Below, in pieces: positions 9,879 through 19,125 of a DNA stretch of 64,000 bases; the first letter of the stretch is position 1; each line of letters starts with the position of its first letter. This stretch comes from Clostridiales bacterium CHKCI001 (GTDB taxonomy: Bacteria; Bacillota; Clostridia; Lachnospirales; Lachnospiraceae): NCBI GenBank assembly GCA_900045905.1, contig FCNS01000035.1, forward strand, positions 34,018-98,017, given 5' to 3'. The notes under the pieces were generated by a model. It saw only the letters and a list, made by a program, of their open reading frames with translations. It was not told the origin of the DNA and made no database searches. Both the position numbers and the translations under genes were made by a program.

Positions 9879-10427
9879 TTATCCAAGGCTACCCATATAT
9901 TTACTTAGTACATTATGAACATCAACTGCTTGAGGTGTTGTTAATGTATTTCGATCTCTTGAATGGCTCATTAATGATGGACCAGATGGAGGATTATCAT
10001 CCAAAAAATATGCATGTCCAAACTCATGAGCCGCTGTACTTTTCAGGAAATTGTCAAAATTACTTGCATCTCTAGAGATTGTTCTAGCATTCAGCTTAAT
10101 AGTAAACTGCGTTATATAAGAACCCGATGCACTATTAACTGTAAATAGCCCATACCAGTTTTCGGCAAATTGAGCTGCTTGAATTGTATTATTACTGTTA
10201 TACCATGTTAATATTGTAGTTCCTGCACCTGAATTGTTCCATGCTGCACGGGCATTATCAATTGCTCTTACCCATCCAGCATTATAGGAACTATCATAAC
10301 TTCTTACCTGAATGGTCCTGTTTTGGCAACCATATTGCCAATACGTAGCAGCATCTACAATTTCAGTAAAACTTAATAAACTTCCACACACTAAGATTAA
10401 GCAACATAACCATCTGAAATTCTTCAT
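9879..10427 (-). CDS. Small secreted metzincin-like zinc protease
   Basis: 182 residues with a signal peptide ending near VDAA (residue 26-27). The motif HEFGHAYFLDD gives HExxH with an Asp at the third-ligand position, as in snapalysin-type metzincins, but the usual Gly at position 8 is Phe. A SLMSH segment downstream fits a Met-turn. The predicted mature enzyme is only about 155 residues. It is predicted to be secreted because no anchor or cell-wall signal is visible. It is the first gene of a two-gene unit with the lipoprotein. The substrate is unknown. Confidence 0.8.
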   Translation of the reverse strand: MKNFRWLCCLILVCGSLLSFTEIVDAATYWQYGCQNRTIQVRSYDSSYNAGWVRAIDNARAAWNNSGAGTTILTWYNSNNTIQAAQFAENWYGLFTVNSASGSYITQFTIKLNARTISRDASNFDNFLKSTAAHEFGHAYFLDDNPPSGPSLMSHSRDRNTLTTPQAVDVHNVLSKYMGSLG

Positions 10428-11221
10428 TTTTGTCCCTCCTTATACATTTTTATCCACTTTAAGATATTGTTCCCATACTATATCATATGAGATAACTTTA
10501 CTAGAAACGACAACACCTCCTAACTTAGATTTAAATACCAATTACGAGCCACTTTATAAACATCCAATAAGCAGAATCCAAAAGACTCTTACCTATTATG
10601 ATCTAACTACAAAATTAAAATTTATTCATCCACTACTATTTACTACTCTATAGAAATTAGTTCAACTATTATTAATAATAATAAAGTTCATTCTTCTCAT
10701 ATTTGAAATATATTTCTATATATGTATTTTTAATATTTTATAAATTCCGTTCTCATAATGCTATACTTTTTGTTTCATAAATGTAACATTATTTGTTACT
10801 TATTTTAACATATTTTTTCTGAACCCACAAAAAAAACATTCGACATAATTCGACTTTTTTCTACATATTTTTAGATCATTCTTATAAACTTCCTAAATTA
10901 TCAATATTATTTCTTTACTTTTTCATCTATATACACATTCTGAATCTTCCTATTATCTTTTTAATCACAAAGATTATTATATTTCTAAAAAAGCCTTTAT
11001 TTTAAAAAGCAATATTAAATTTCCATATAATTCTAAAAAATATCTACCGATTTATTCATAAAGATGATATAATTAATAAATATTGCAGGTATTTATTATA
11101 AGAAACTGCAATAGAATTCAGAAAGATATCTTTCAATTCGATATCTCATAGAAATCTAAAGAAAGGAAAGGCAAACAGACAGTATTTCGATAAACCGATC
11201 TGTATTTGCAATTGACAAATT
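10428..11221. other. Long AT-rich intergenic region between divergent genes
   Basis: Nearly 800 bases separate the protease (minus) from the spermidine-synthase-like gene (plus). I see no convincing gene; a 113-residue plus-strand ORF at 10312-10653 overlaps the protease and has low-complexity composition. Promoters for both neighbours must be here, but none is clear enough to call. Confidence 0.5.
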
Positions 11222-12817
11222 ATGTTAAAACACAAGTGGTTTCTGTACCTTACAGAGTTTTTTGCTGGAATGTCAGTTATGGCAATTGAGCTGGGGGCAA
11301 GCCGCCTTATGGCTCCTTATTTTAGTTCTTCTCAAATTGTCTGGACCGTTATTATTGGTACAATTATGATTGCGATGGCACTTGGAAATATTATCGGAGG
11401 GCGACTTGCCGATAAAAATCCTGATCCATCTCGACTTTATATGCGGCTTCTAATTGCAGCTGTCTGGACTGCTGCAATCCCATTCGCAGGCAGATATTTA
11501 ATCATGGGAATTTCTCTTTTACTTGCTACGTTTGTAACAAAAAATTTCTTAATCTGGGCATCATTTGCTACTTGCTTTGTTGTATTTGTGTTTCCATTAA
11601 TCTTACTTGGAACCGTTACTCCATCACTTGTTAAATTTTCTGTAGATAACTTAGACGATAACGGAAAAACGGTTGGAGAACTTGGCGCATTAAATACAAT
11701 TGGAAGTATTATTGGTACCTTTATGCCGACTTTTGTAACGATTCCAGCGGTTGGAACTGCTGCTACATTTATAATTTTTTCTTCGATTCTAGCAATTTTA
11801 AGTATTCTCTATTTTTTGTCCATTCGCAAAAAACTCATTAAGGTTGCTGTGGCAGCTGTTTTAATTCTTGCACTTTCTTTTACAACTACAAATTATAGTT
11901 TTGCCTTTTGGGAAGATAATGTGATACATGAGGATGAATCCATCTATAACTATTTGCAAGTAAAGGAAACCGATGATAGTATGATTCTTTCCACTAATGT
12001 ATTATTTGGTGTACAATCTATCATGATGAAAAATGAGCAATTAACGGGAATGTATTATGATTATGCACTTGCCGCACCAGTTATGGCAGGTGTTACACAA
12101 AAGAATGAAAATGATTTATTAATTCTTGGTCTCGGAACTGGTACTTATGCTACGCTCTGCCGTCGTTATTTTCCTAATATGAATATAGAAGGAGTTGAGA
12201 TTGACGAGAAAATTGCTGACCTTGCTTCTAAATATTTTAAACTTCCAGATGATGTTTCGGTGGATGTATATGATGGCCGTGCTTATTTGAATACTCGAAT
12301 CTCACTAGATAAAAAATATGATGTTATTATGGTAGATGCTTATCAAGATATTACCATTCCATTTCAGATGTCCACAGTAGAATTTTTCACTCAGGTAAAG
12401 GAACATTTAAAAGATAACGGTGTCATGATTGTAAATATGAATATGCGTTCCAATCAAGAAGATTCCATCAATGATTATCTCTGTGATACCATTGCTTCTG
12501 TATTTCAGACAGTACAAAAAGTTCCCGTTGGCAGCGGTACCAATTGTGAAGTTTTTGCTTCCGATCGCACTGATTTGACAGAATCTCTTCTTACGAATAC
12601 TCAGACACTTACCGACAGTAATTTACAAATTATGATGCAAACGGTTGCGAATGGTCTTACGGAACATAGAAGAGGGGAACGTATCTTAACGGATGATAAG
12701 GCACCTGTAGAAGTACTTGGTATGAAAGTTTTAGATGAAATTATTGGTGATGAATTAGATTATTATCGAGATCTCTATTTATCAGGAGATAATTCTTTAC
12801 TTGATTTATTAAAATAA
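11222..12817 (+). CDS. Membrane-fused spermidine-synthase-like methyltransferase-fold protein
   Basis: 531 residues. The first half (about 1-210) has six or seven hydrophobic helices; the second is a SpeE-like Rossmann domain with LILGLGTGTYA (about 303-313), an acidic GVEID strand end, DGRAYL and YDVIMVDAYQD. This architecture is known as fused MFS/spermidine synthase; many members are not proven polyamine enzymes. The ATG at 11222 has no good ribosome site close by, while GAAAGGAAAGG lies about 50 bases upstream. Starting later would cut into helix 1, so 11222 is kept. It is followed by a strong terminator. Confidence 0.88.
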   Translation: MLKHKWFLYLTEFFAGMSVMAIELGASRLMAPYFSSSQIVWTVIIGTIMIAMALGNIIGGRLADKNPDPSRLYMRLLIAAVWTAAIPFAGRYLIMGISLLLATFVTKNFLIWASFATCFVVFVFPLILLGTVTPSLVKFSVDNLDDNGKTVGELGALNTIGSIIGTFMPTFVTIPAVGTAATFIIFSSILAILSILYFLSIRKKLIKVAVAAVLILALSFTTTNYSFAFWEDNVIHEDESIYNYLQVKETDDSMILSTNVLFGVQSIMMKNEQLTGMYYDYALAAPVMAGVTQKNENDLLILGLGTGTYATLCRRYFPNMNIEGVEIDEKIADLASKYFKLPDDVSVDVYDGRAYLNTRISLDKKYDVIMVDAYQDITIPFQMSTVEFFTQVKEHLKDNGVMIVNMNMRSNQEDSINDYLCDTIASVFQTVQKVPVGSGTNCEVFASDRTDLTESLLTNTQTLTDSNLQIMMQTVANGLTEHRRGERILTDDKAPVEVLGMKVLDEIIGDELDYYRDLYLSGDNSLLDLLK

Positions 12818-12823
12818 GCAAAA

Positions 12824-12864
12824 AAAATCCAGATGAAACAACGTAAATGCTTCATCTGGATTTT
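12824..12864. terminator. Bidirectional terminator between convergent genes
   Basis: Stem AAAATCCAGATGAA (12824-12837) with its exact complement (12851-12864), flanked by an A-run and T-run. It ends both the spermidine-synthase-like gene and the sigma-54 gene. Confidence 0.93.
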
Positions 12865-12875
12865 ACTATGAAAGT

Positions 12876-14027
12876 TTACTTTCGATCTTTTGCAAAGAAA
12901 TATGCCATTGGATAGATTCCCCATGTACACTGTATGTATTTTCCACGCACGGCTTGAATCATGACAGAAAGATCTAATCCCATTTCCTTTGCTAATTCTG
13001 TTTTACGCAATCGCTTCAATCCCTTTCCTGTAAAGAAAAATATTTCTTGTTTATGAATAATTGCATTCATGATCTTTGTGAGAAGTTGATTTCTCTGAGC
13101 AATTCCGTCCATTAAATCTTGTATTTGCTGAAGTTTTTTCTGTAAGTATTCTTTTACTTCTTTATCACAATCTTGTTCCATCATATTTTTATAATATTCA
13201 TTAATTGAAATCTCTGGATATAAATATTCATTTACTAAGATTTCATAATAGCCTTCTAATTTAACAACGGTAATATCTGGTACGAGATACGCCAGATGTT
13301 CTCTGGCTGCAAATCCGTTTCCTGGTTTTGGATTTAAACTTTTAATCAATTCAATATACTGTTCAATCTCTTCTTCCGAACATTTCATCTGTGCTGCAAT
13401 TTCAGAAATTTCATTATTACCAACCATATCTAAATAATCGGATACAATCTGTCTTGCAATTGGATCATCCTTTTTACAACGTTTTAATTGCAGTTTTAAA
13501 CATTCTTTTAAATCTCTTGCCCCAATTCCAGCTGGTTCTAATCCCTGTAAAATATTCAAACATCTCTCAGCTTCCTCTATCTCAATGGAAAACTGCTCTG
13601 CGATATGTTCCAATGATTCCTCTAAATATCCTCTCGAATCTAAAGATTCAATCATATATACTACAATATGATAGGTATCTTCTCCCAAACGTGTTGGAGA
13701 AATTTGCGATTTCACATAGGTAAATAAGTCTTCTTTTTCATTCTTAGGAACTACATCCCAATCATCTGTGCTCTTTATATAATCACTTTCCAACTCAGAA
13801 TATACACGATTACTATCATCTACTTGATTTAACCATTCCAATTTACGATAGCGTTCTTGTTCTCGGCTTGATAAAAATGTCTGATCCTTCATGTCAATTA
13901 ATGGATTTTCCAATGCCATTTGATTCATATATTCTTTTAACTTTTGTGCACTCATTTTTAGTATCACTTCTGGCGGTACTCGATCTGGAAGCGGAGCATT
14001 TACTTTTTTGTTCTCAATTTCCAACAT
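12876..14027 (-). CDS. rpoN: Sigma-54 factor RpoN homologue lacking the RpoN box
   Basis: 383 residues versus about 430-480 for normal sigma-54. The core-binding domain is clear (LDSRGYLEESLEHIAEQFSI, LNILQGLEPAGIGARDLKECL, NPKPG). The N-terminal activator region is short: the usual Gln/Leu-rich helix is replaced by a Pro-containing stretch (APLPDRVPPEVIL) before KMSAQKLKEYMNQMALENPL. The protein stops just after GKYIQCTWGIYPMAYFF, which precedes the DNA-recognition domain, so the ARRTVAKYRE-type RpoN box that reads the -24 element is absent. The terminator follows at once, leaving no room for a missing piece. I prefer the ATG at 14027 (MLEIENKK) with GGAGG about 12 bases upstream; ATG 14063 is in frame. 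Confidence 0.85.
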   Translation of the reverse strand: MLEIENKKVNAPLPDRVPPEVILKMSAQKLKEYMNQMALENPLIDMKDQTFLSSREQERYRKLEWLNQVDDSNRVYSELESDYIKSTDDWDVVPKNEKEDLFTYVKSQISPTRLGEDTYHIVVYMIESLDSRGYLEESLEHIAEQFSIEIEEAERCLNILQGLEPAGIGARDLKECLKLQLKRCKKDDPIARQIVSDYLDMVGNNEISEIAAQMKCSEEEIEQYIELIKSLNPKPGNGFAAREHLAYLVPDITVVKLEGYYEILVNEYLYPEISINEYYKNMMEQDCDKEVKEYLQKKLQQIQDLMDGIAQRNQLLTKIMNAIIHKQEIFFFTGKGLKRLRKTELAKEMGLDLSVMIQAVRGKYIQCTWGIYPMAYFFAKDRK

Positions 14028-14510
14028 AATATATTTCTTTCCTCCTTTATCATAGTCTTTCATTCTCCGTATGTTAGCCGACCCTTTCTCTTGCCAGTTT
14101 CTTTCGTCTTACAATCGAATTGTCATTCATTTATCTATTTTATGTACCGGAAAATTGTTTACTGATAGTATACTACAACTTTGGTTATGTTTCAATTTTA
14201 TTTCACTTTTTTTTCATTTTTATTGTATATAAACTCTATATTTTTTTCTTTTACTCTAATATTATATCTCCATTTCTTATAAATAATAGCTTCTAACCGT
14301 TTTATTTTATATATTAACCATACAAATTGATCCTCTATTCATCAATTTATATGAAATAGACAGCCTGTTCATCGAGATTAGGATTCATTTTACCCATTGT
14401 TATAAGTCCCCTTACTTTCTGTTAACTAGTCCACATATTTTTCTCTATCTTGACATAAAGTATTTCAAGAGCAGCCTCATAATTAGTAAGAAAAGAAAGG
14501 AAGATCCACC
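14028..14510. other. Intergenic region between sigma-54 and the P-type ATPase
   Basis: About 480 AT-rich bases between divergent genes. I looked for a yybP-ykoY-type manganese riboswitch, which often precedes P-type ATPases, and saw no matching helices. A TTGACA occurs near 14452, but no well-spaced -10 follows. Confidence 0.45.
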
Positions 14511-17171
14511 ATGTTCTCACAAAAATCAATCCGTCAGACACTTGAATACTTTGAAACGGATGCTCAAAATGGTCTTTCCTCTAAGGAGGCACAAAACCGC
14601 CTTATAAAATATGGAAAGAATCGGTTACAAGAGGCTCCAAAAGAAACCAATTTACAGCGTTTTATGAATCAACTAAAAGATCCTCTGATTTTTATTCTGC
14701 TTGTTTCTGCCGCTATTTCTATATTATTGAAAGAAATTAGCGATGCTTGTATTATTCTTATCGTTGTACTCATAAATGCAACGGTCGGTGTAATACAAGA
14801 AGGGAAAGCTCAAAAAGCTTTGGATGCTTTAAAAGAACTTACTACATTACACGCAATTGTACGCAGAGATCAGCAACAAATAGAGATCTGTGCAGATGAA
14901 CTTGTTCCTGGAGATATCGTTCTATTAGAGACAGGAAGACAAGTTCCTGCAGATCTGCGTCTTATTACTAGTTCTAATCTACAACTGGAAGAAGCTGCTT
15001 TAACAGGAGAATCGATTCCGATTCAAAAGTCCAGTGAATTTATTGCATCTTCTTCGGTTGCACTTGGAGATTGTAAAAATCTAGCTTTTATGACTACAAC
15101 AGTAACAAATGGTCATGGAGAAGGTGTTGTAATTGCAACTGGAATGGAAACAGAAATTGGAAAAATCGCGGGATTTATCAATCAAACCCCTCAAGAATTA
15201 ACAACACTTCAAAAAAAACTTGGAGAACTTGGAAATTTATTAAGTGCAGTCGCATTAATCCTATGTTTCTCCCTATTTGCAATCGCTGCTTTTCAACATC
15301 GAAATATGTTTGATATGTTAATTACAGCTATTTCTCTGGCTGTAGCTGCGGTACCTGAAGGTCTTCCAGCTGTCGTAACAATTGTACTAGCACTCGGAGT
15401 TTCCAGAATGGTAAAATTCCATGCAATTGTACGTCGTCTTCCCTGTGTGGAAACACTCGGTTCTGTCAATATCGTATGTTCCGATAAGACAGGTACTTTA
15501 ACCCAAAATAAGATGACAGTTTTGCGATGCTATACTAATTTTACAGAAAAAGAAGCCCATAATCTTGATATAGATGCCGATCACACTTTCTTAGAAGGTT
15601 TTGTTCTATGCAATAACGCAACTATAACATCTAATTCCCGTGCTGGTGATCCAACCGAGCTTGCTCTACTTGATATGGCACGTCCCTATGGGATTTATCG
15701 AAAATCATTAGAACATGAAATACCAAGAATCGATGAACTACCATTCGATTCTGAGCGTAAGATGATGACAACATTACATAAAAAGGGTTCCGTTTCTATC
15801 TCTTACACAAAAGGGGCGTGTGATGTTATATTAGAACGATGCAGCCATGTACTGGAAAATGGAAAAATAATTCCAATTACACAGGCTCACAGAAAAAAAA
15901 TTGAAGATGAAATACTCGATATGTCTTCTCATGCACTTCGCGTCCTCGCATGTGCAATGCACTTAGATACAACTACTCTATCTGAATCCAATTTAACGTT
16001 TATTGGACTTGTAGGTATGATTGATCCTGCTCGTCCAGAAGCCATTCAATCAGTAGAACAGTTTCGGCATGCATCGGTTAAAACAGTAATGATTACGGGA
16101 GACCATAAAGAAACGGCATTTGCAATTGCCAAAGACCTTGGTATTGCTTCTAACCCTTCCGAATGTATTACAGGACAGGAATTAGACCAATTGTCCGATA
16201 ACAAGTTCTACCAAAAACTTCCTTCCCTCACTGTATTTGCGAGGGTTTCTCCTGAGCATAAAGTCCGTATCGTAAAGGGATTTCAATCACTTTCAAATGT
16301 GGTTGCAATGACTGGAGACGGAGTAAATGATGCTCCTTCGCTGAAAGCTGCTGATATTGGAATTGCAATGGGAAAAACTGGTACAGACGTGGCAAAGAAT
16401 GCTTCCGATATGATTTTAACTGATGATAATTTCTCTACAATCGAAAAGGCAATTGAAGAAGGGCGATGCATTTATGAAAATATCCGCAAATCCGTATTAT
16501 TCTTGCTCTCCTCCAATTTTGGAGAGATTATTACGATGTTTACTGCCATTCTTTTAGGATTAGCTTCTCCACTTAAATCCAGCCACATCTTGTGGATTAA
16601 CTTAATTACGGATTCACTTCCTGCTTTAGCTCTTGGAGTAGATCAAAATAATATTTCTCATTTGATGTCGAAACCTCCACGCAGCCCAAAAGAAGGTCTA
16701 TTTTCCAATGGAGGAATTAACTGTACTATTTTTTATGGAGTTTTAATTGCATGTATTAGTCTCTGTGCTTTTTTAAAGCTTCCGCTTCACTATTTACATG
16801 CAAATCAGATGCCAATTACACTAGAAAACATCAAACTTGTACTTTCTATTCCAGAACTTTTAGCTCATGCACAAACTTACTCGTTTACTGTACTTGGCCT
16901 ATGCCAACTTTTTCATGCAGTTGGAATGCGAGACACCGAAACTTCCATTCTGGCAATGAATCCATTTTCTAATCGACTTATGATTATCTCATGGATTGTT
17001 GGATTTTCATTACAATTTTTGGTGACAGAAATTCCATATTTTGTCTCTATCTTTGGAACTGCAAGACTCACATTTGGAGAATGGGCGGAACTTTTATTCC
17101 TAGCTTCTATGCCATTACTTGCTCATGAAATCTTTTGTCTTCATATTCATCACAATAAAAAAAATGATTAA
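14511..17171 (+). CDS. P-type cation ATPase, Ca2+-transporting (PacL/PMCA-like)
   Basis: 886 residues, full length. It exports a divalent cation, probably Ca2+, across the cytoplasmic membrane at the cost of ATP. Features in order: cation ATPase N-terminal region; helices M1-M2; TGES actuator motif (LTGESIPIQ); PEGLP in M4; phosphorylation motif DKTGTLT with Asp at about residue 325; nucleotide-binding KGACD; hinge GDGVNDAPSLKAADIGIAMG; and C-terminal helices with the M6 motif NLITDSLPALALG. The ribosome site AAAGGAAG precedes ATG 14511. Mn2+ or other divalent transport cannot be excluded. Monocistronic. Confidence 0.93.
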   Translation: MFSQKSIRQTLEYFETDAQNGLSSKEAQNRLIKYGKNRLQEAPKETNLQRFMNQLKDPLIFILLVSAAISILLKEISDACIILIVVLINATVGVIQEGKAQKALDALKELTTLHAIVRRDQQQIEICADELVPGDIVLLETGRQVPADLRLITSSNLQLEEAALTGESIPIQKSSEFIASSSVALGDCKNLAFMTTTVTNGHGEGVVIATGMETEIGKIAGFINQTPQELTTLQKKLGELGNLLSAVALILCFSLFAIAAFQHRNMFDMLITAISLAVAAVPEGLPAVVTIVLALGVSRMVKFHAIVRRLPCVETLGSVNIVCSDKTGTLTQNKMTVLRCYTNFTEKEAHNLDIDADHTFLEGFVLCNNATITSNSRAGDPTELALLDMARPYGIYRKSLEHEIPRIDELPFDSERKMMTTLHKKGSVSISYTKGACDVILERCSHVLENGKIIPITQAHRKKIEDEILDMSSHALRVLACAMHLDTTTLSESNLTFIGLVGMIDPARPEAIQSVEQFRHASVKTVMITGDHKETAFAIAKDLGIASNPSECITGQELDQLSDNKFYQKLPSLTVFARVSPEHKVRIVKGFQSLSNVVAMTGDGVNDAPSLKAADIGIAMGKTGTDVAKNASDMILTDDNFSTIEKAIEEGRCIYENIRKSVLFLLSSNFGEIITMFTAILLGLASPLKSSHILWINLITDSLPALALGVDQNNISHLMSKPPRSPKEGLFSNGGINCTIFYGVLIACISLCAFLKLPLHYLHANQMPITLENIKLVLSIPELLAHAQTYSFTVLGLCQLFHAVGMRDTETSILAMNPFSNRLMIISWIVGFSLQFLVTEIPYFVSIFGTARLTFGEWAELLFLASMPLLAHEIFCLHIHHNKKND

Positions 17172-17175
17172 TCTA

Positions 17176-17219
17176 AAAGGGAGTACCCCACTATTTGATA
17201 ATGGTTTGGTACTCCCTTT
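17176..17219. terminator. Bidirectional terminator between convergent genes
   Basis: Stem AAAGGGAGTACC (17176-17187) with its exact complement (17208-17219), between the P-type ATPase and the ABC exporter gene, with A and T residues on the outer sides. Confidence 0.9.
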
Positions 17220-17223
17220 CTAT

Positions 17224-19125
17224 TTATTCTAATTCAAATGCACCAGTATAAAGCTGATAATACTGTCCTTTTTGTGCAAGTAAGTCTTCATGAGTTCCTC
17301 GTTCAATGATATGACCATGATCCAATACAATAATTACATCTGCATTTTTTACGGTAGAAAGTCGATGTGCAATTACGAATACCGTTCTGCCGTTCATCAA
17401 AGCATCCATTCCTCGCTGAACGATTGCTTCTGTTCTTGTATCAATGGAAGAAGTTGCTTCATCTAAAATCATAACAGGAGGGTCTGCCACAGCTGCACGA
17501 GCAATGGAAAGAAGCTGACGTTGACCTTGAGATAAATTTGCTCCATTTCCAGAAATATAAGTTTGATATCCAGCTGGCAATCTTGTAATGAAATCATCGG
17601 CTCCTACCAATTTAGCAGCGGCAATACATTCCTGATCGGTTGCATCCAATTTTCCGTAACGAATGTTTTCCATTACTGTTCCTGTAAATAAATTCGTTTC
17701 TTGCAATACGATTCCAAGAGAATGTCGTAAATCACTTTTTTTGATTTTATTAATATTAATTCCATCATAACGAATTTTTCCGTCTGCAATATCATAAAAA
17801 CGGTTCAACAGATTTGTAATCGTTGTCTTTCCTGCACCAGTTGATCCTACGAACGCTACCTTTTGACCTGGCTTTGCATAAAGAGAAATATTATGTAAAA
17901 TTGGTTTTCCCTCTTCATATTGGAAATCCACATCAAACAATCTTACATCTCCAGCCAGTTTCGTATAAGTCACACTCTTATCTACCTGATGCACATGTTT
18001 CCACGCCCAAACATTTGTACGTTCCTCACATTCCGTTAATACACCATTTTTTTCACGTACATTTACCAATGTAACATAACCGTCATCTGCCTCAGGTTCC
18101 TGATCCAATAAATCAAAAATACGAGAAGTTCCCGCAATACCCATGACCACTGCGTTTACCTGTTGAGAAACCTGATTAATGTTACCAGCAAATTGTTTGG
18201 TCATATTTAAGAATGGAACAACAATACTAATACCAATTGGTAAGCTTGAAAGACTTAAATTTGGAACTCCTAATGCAAGCAGTATACCACCTGCCACTGC
18301 TACAACAACATAAAGAACATTACCAATATTATTTAAGATTGGTCCAAGCATATTTGCATACTTATTTGCTCGCTCTGACTCTTCAAACAATTGGTTATTT
18401 AAACGGTCAAAATCTGCTTCGCTGTCCTGTTCATGACAGAATACTTTGATTACTTTTTGACCATTCATCATTTCTTCTGCAAATCCCTCTACTTTACCAA
18501 GTGCTATTTGCTGACGGAAGAAATATTTCGCAGAACCTCCTCCGATCTTTCCTGTAATAAATAACATAAGCACTACACCAATCAATACTACTATTGTAAG
18601 CCATACACAATAATAGATCATAATGCCAAAAATAGTCACAACTGTAATTGCAGAGATTAATAACTGTGGAAAACTTTGCGAAATCATCTGACGCAATGTA
18701 TCAATATCATTTGTATAATGACTCATAATATCTCCATGATTATGAGTATCAAAATACCTGATTGGAAGTCTTTGCATCTTTTGAAACATTTTTTCACGCA
18801 GTTTCTTTAATGTTCCCTGTGTAATAATCGCCATAAACTGTCCAAATGTGAACGACACGATTAACGAAAGCACATAGAAAACAATTAATATACCTGCCAA
18901 AGTAAGAATCTTTGTACTAACACTGCCCCAATCACCACTTTGCCAACTTTGCTCAATAACTGCAATAATATTTTGCATAAAAACCGCTGGAACAGAACCA
19001 ACAATGGCACTAAAAACAATACATACCAATGTGACAGGAAGCATAACTGGATAAAACTCAAACATCATCTTCAATAAACGTTTGACTACTCCTTGATGAA
19101 CCCTATTTTTATTACTTGTTTTCAC
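17224..19125 (-). CDS. ABC exporter half-transporter, catalytically complete subunit
   Basis: 633 residues: six-helix exporter membrane domain (about 20-330), an insert, then a nucleotide-binding domain. Walker A is GSTGAGKT, the signature LSQGQRQ (Q in place of the second G), and Walker B MILDEATSSID with a normal catalytic Glu. It pairs with the upstream gene as a heterodimeric exporter for drugs, lipids or peptides. The start is GTG 19125, with AGGTGAT just upstream, giving a 14-bp overlap with the end of the partner gene; longer in-frame extensions run back into that gene and have no ribosome site. Confidence 0.92.
   Translation of the reverse strand: MKTSNKNRVHQGVVKRLLKMMFEFYPVMLPVTLVCIVFSAIVGSVPAVFMQNIIAVIEQSWQSGDWGSVSTKILTLAGILIVFYVLSLIVSFTFGQFMAIITQGTLKKLREKMFQKMQRLPIRYFDTHNHGDIMSHYTNDIDTLRQMISQSFPQLLISAITVVTIFGIMIYYCVWLTIVVLIGVVLMLFITGKIGGGSAKYFFRQQIALGKVEGFAEEMMNGQKVIKVFCHEQDSEADFDRLNNQLFEESERANKYANMLGPILNNIGNVLYVVVAVAGGILLALGVPNLSLSSLPIGISIVVPFLNMTKQFAGNINQVSQQVNAVVMGIAGTSRIFDLLDQEPEADDGYVTLVNVREKNGVLTECEERTNVWAWKHVHQVDKSVTYTKLAGDVRLFDVDFQYEEGKPILHNISLYAKPGQKVAFVGSTGAGKTTITNLLNRFYDIADGKIRYDGININKIKKSDLRHSLGIVLQETNLFTGTVMENIRYGKLDATDQECIAAAKLVGADDFITRLPAGYQTYISGNGANLSQGQRQLLSIARAAVADPPVMILDEATSSIDTRTEAIVQRGMDALMNGRTVFVIAHRLSTVKNADVIIVLDHGHIIERGTHEDLLAQKGQYYQLYTGAFELE

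Noticed and set aside
10312..10653. 113-residue plus-strand ORF
   Set aside because: It overlaps the protease gene, has no ribosome site and has the composition of AT-rich noncoding DNA.
14028..14510. Manganese (yybP-ykoY) riboswitch before the P-type ATPase
   Set aside because: I could not find the expected conserved loops or a terminator stem near 14500.
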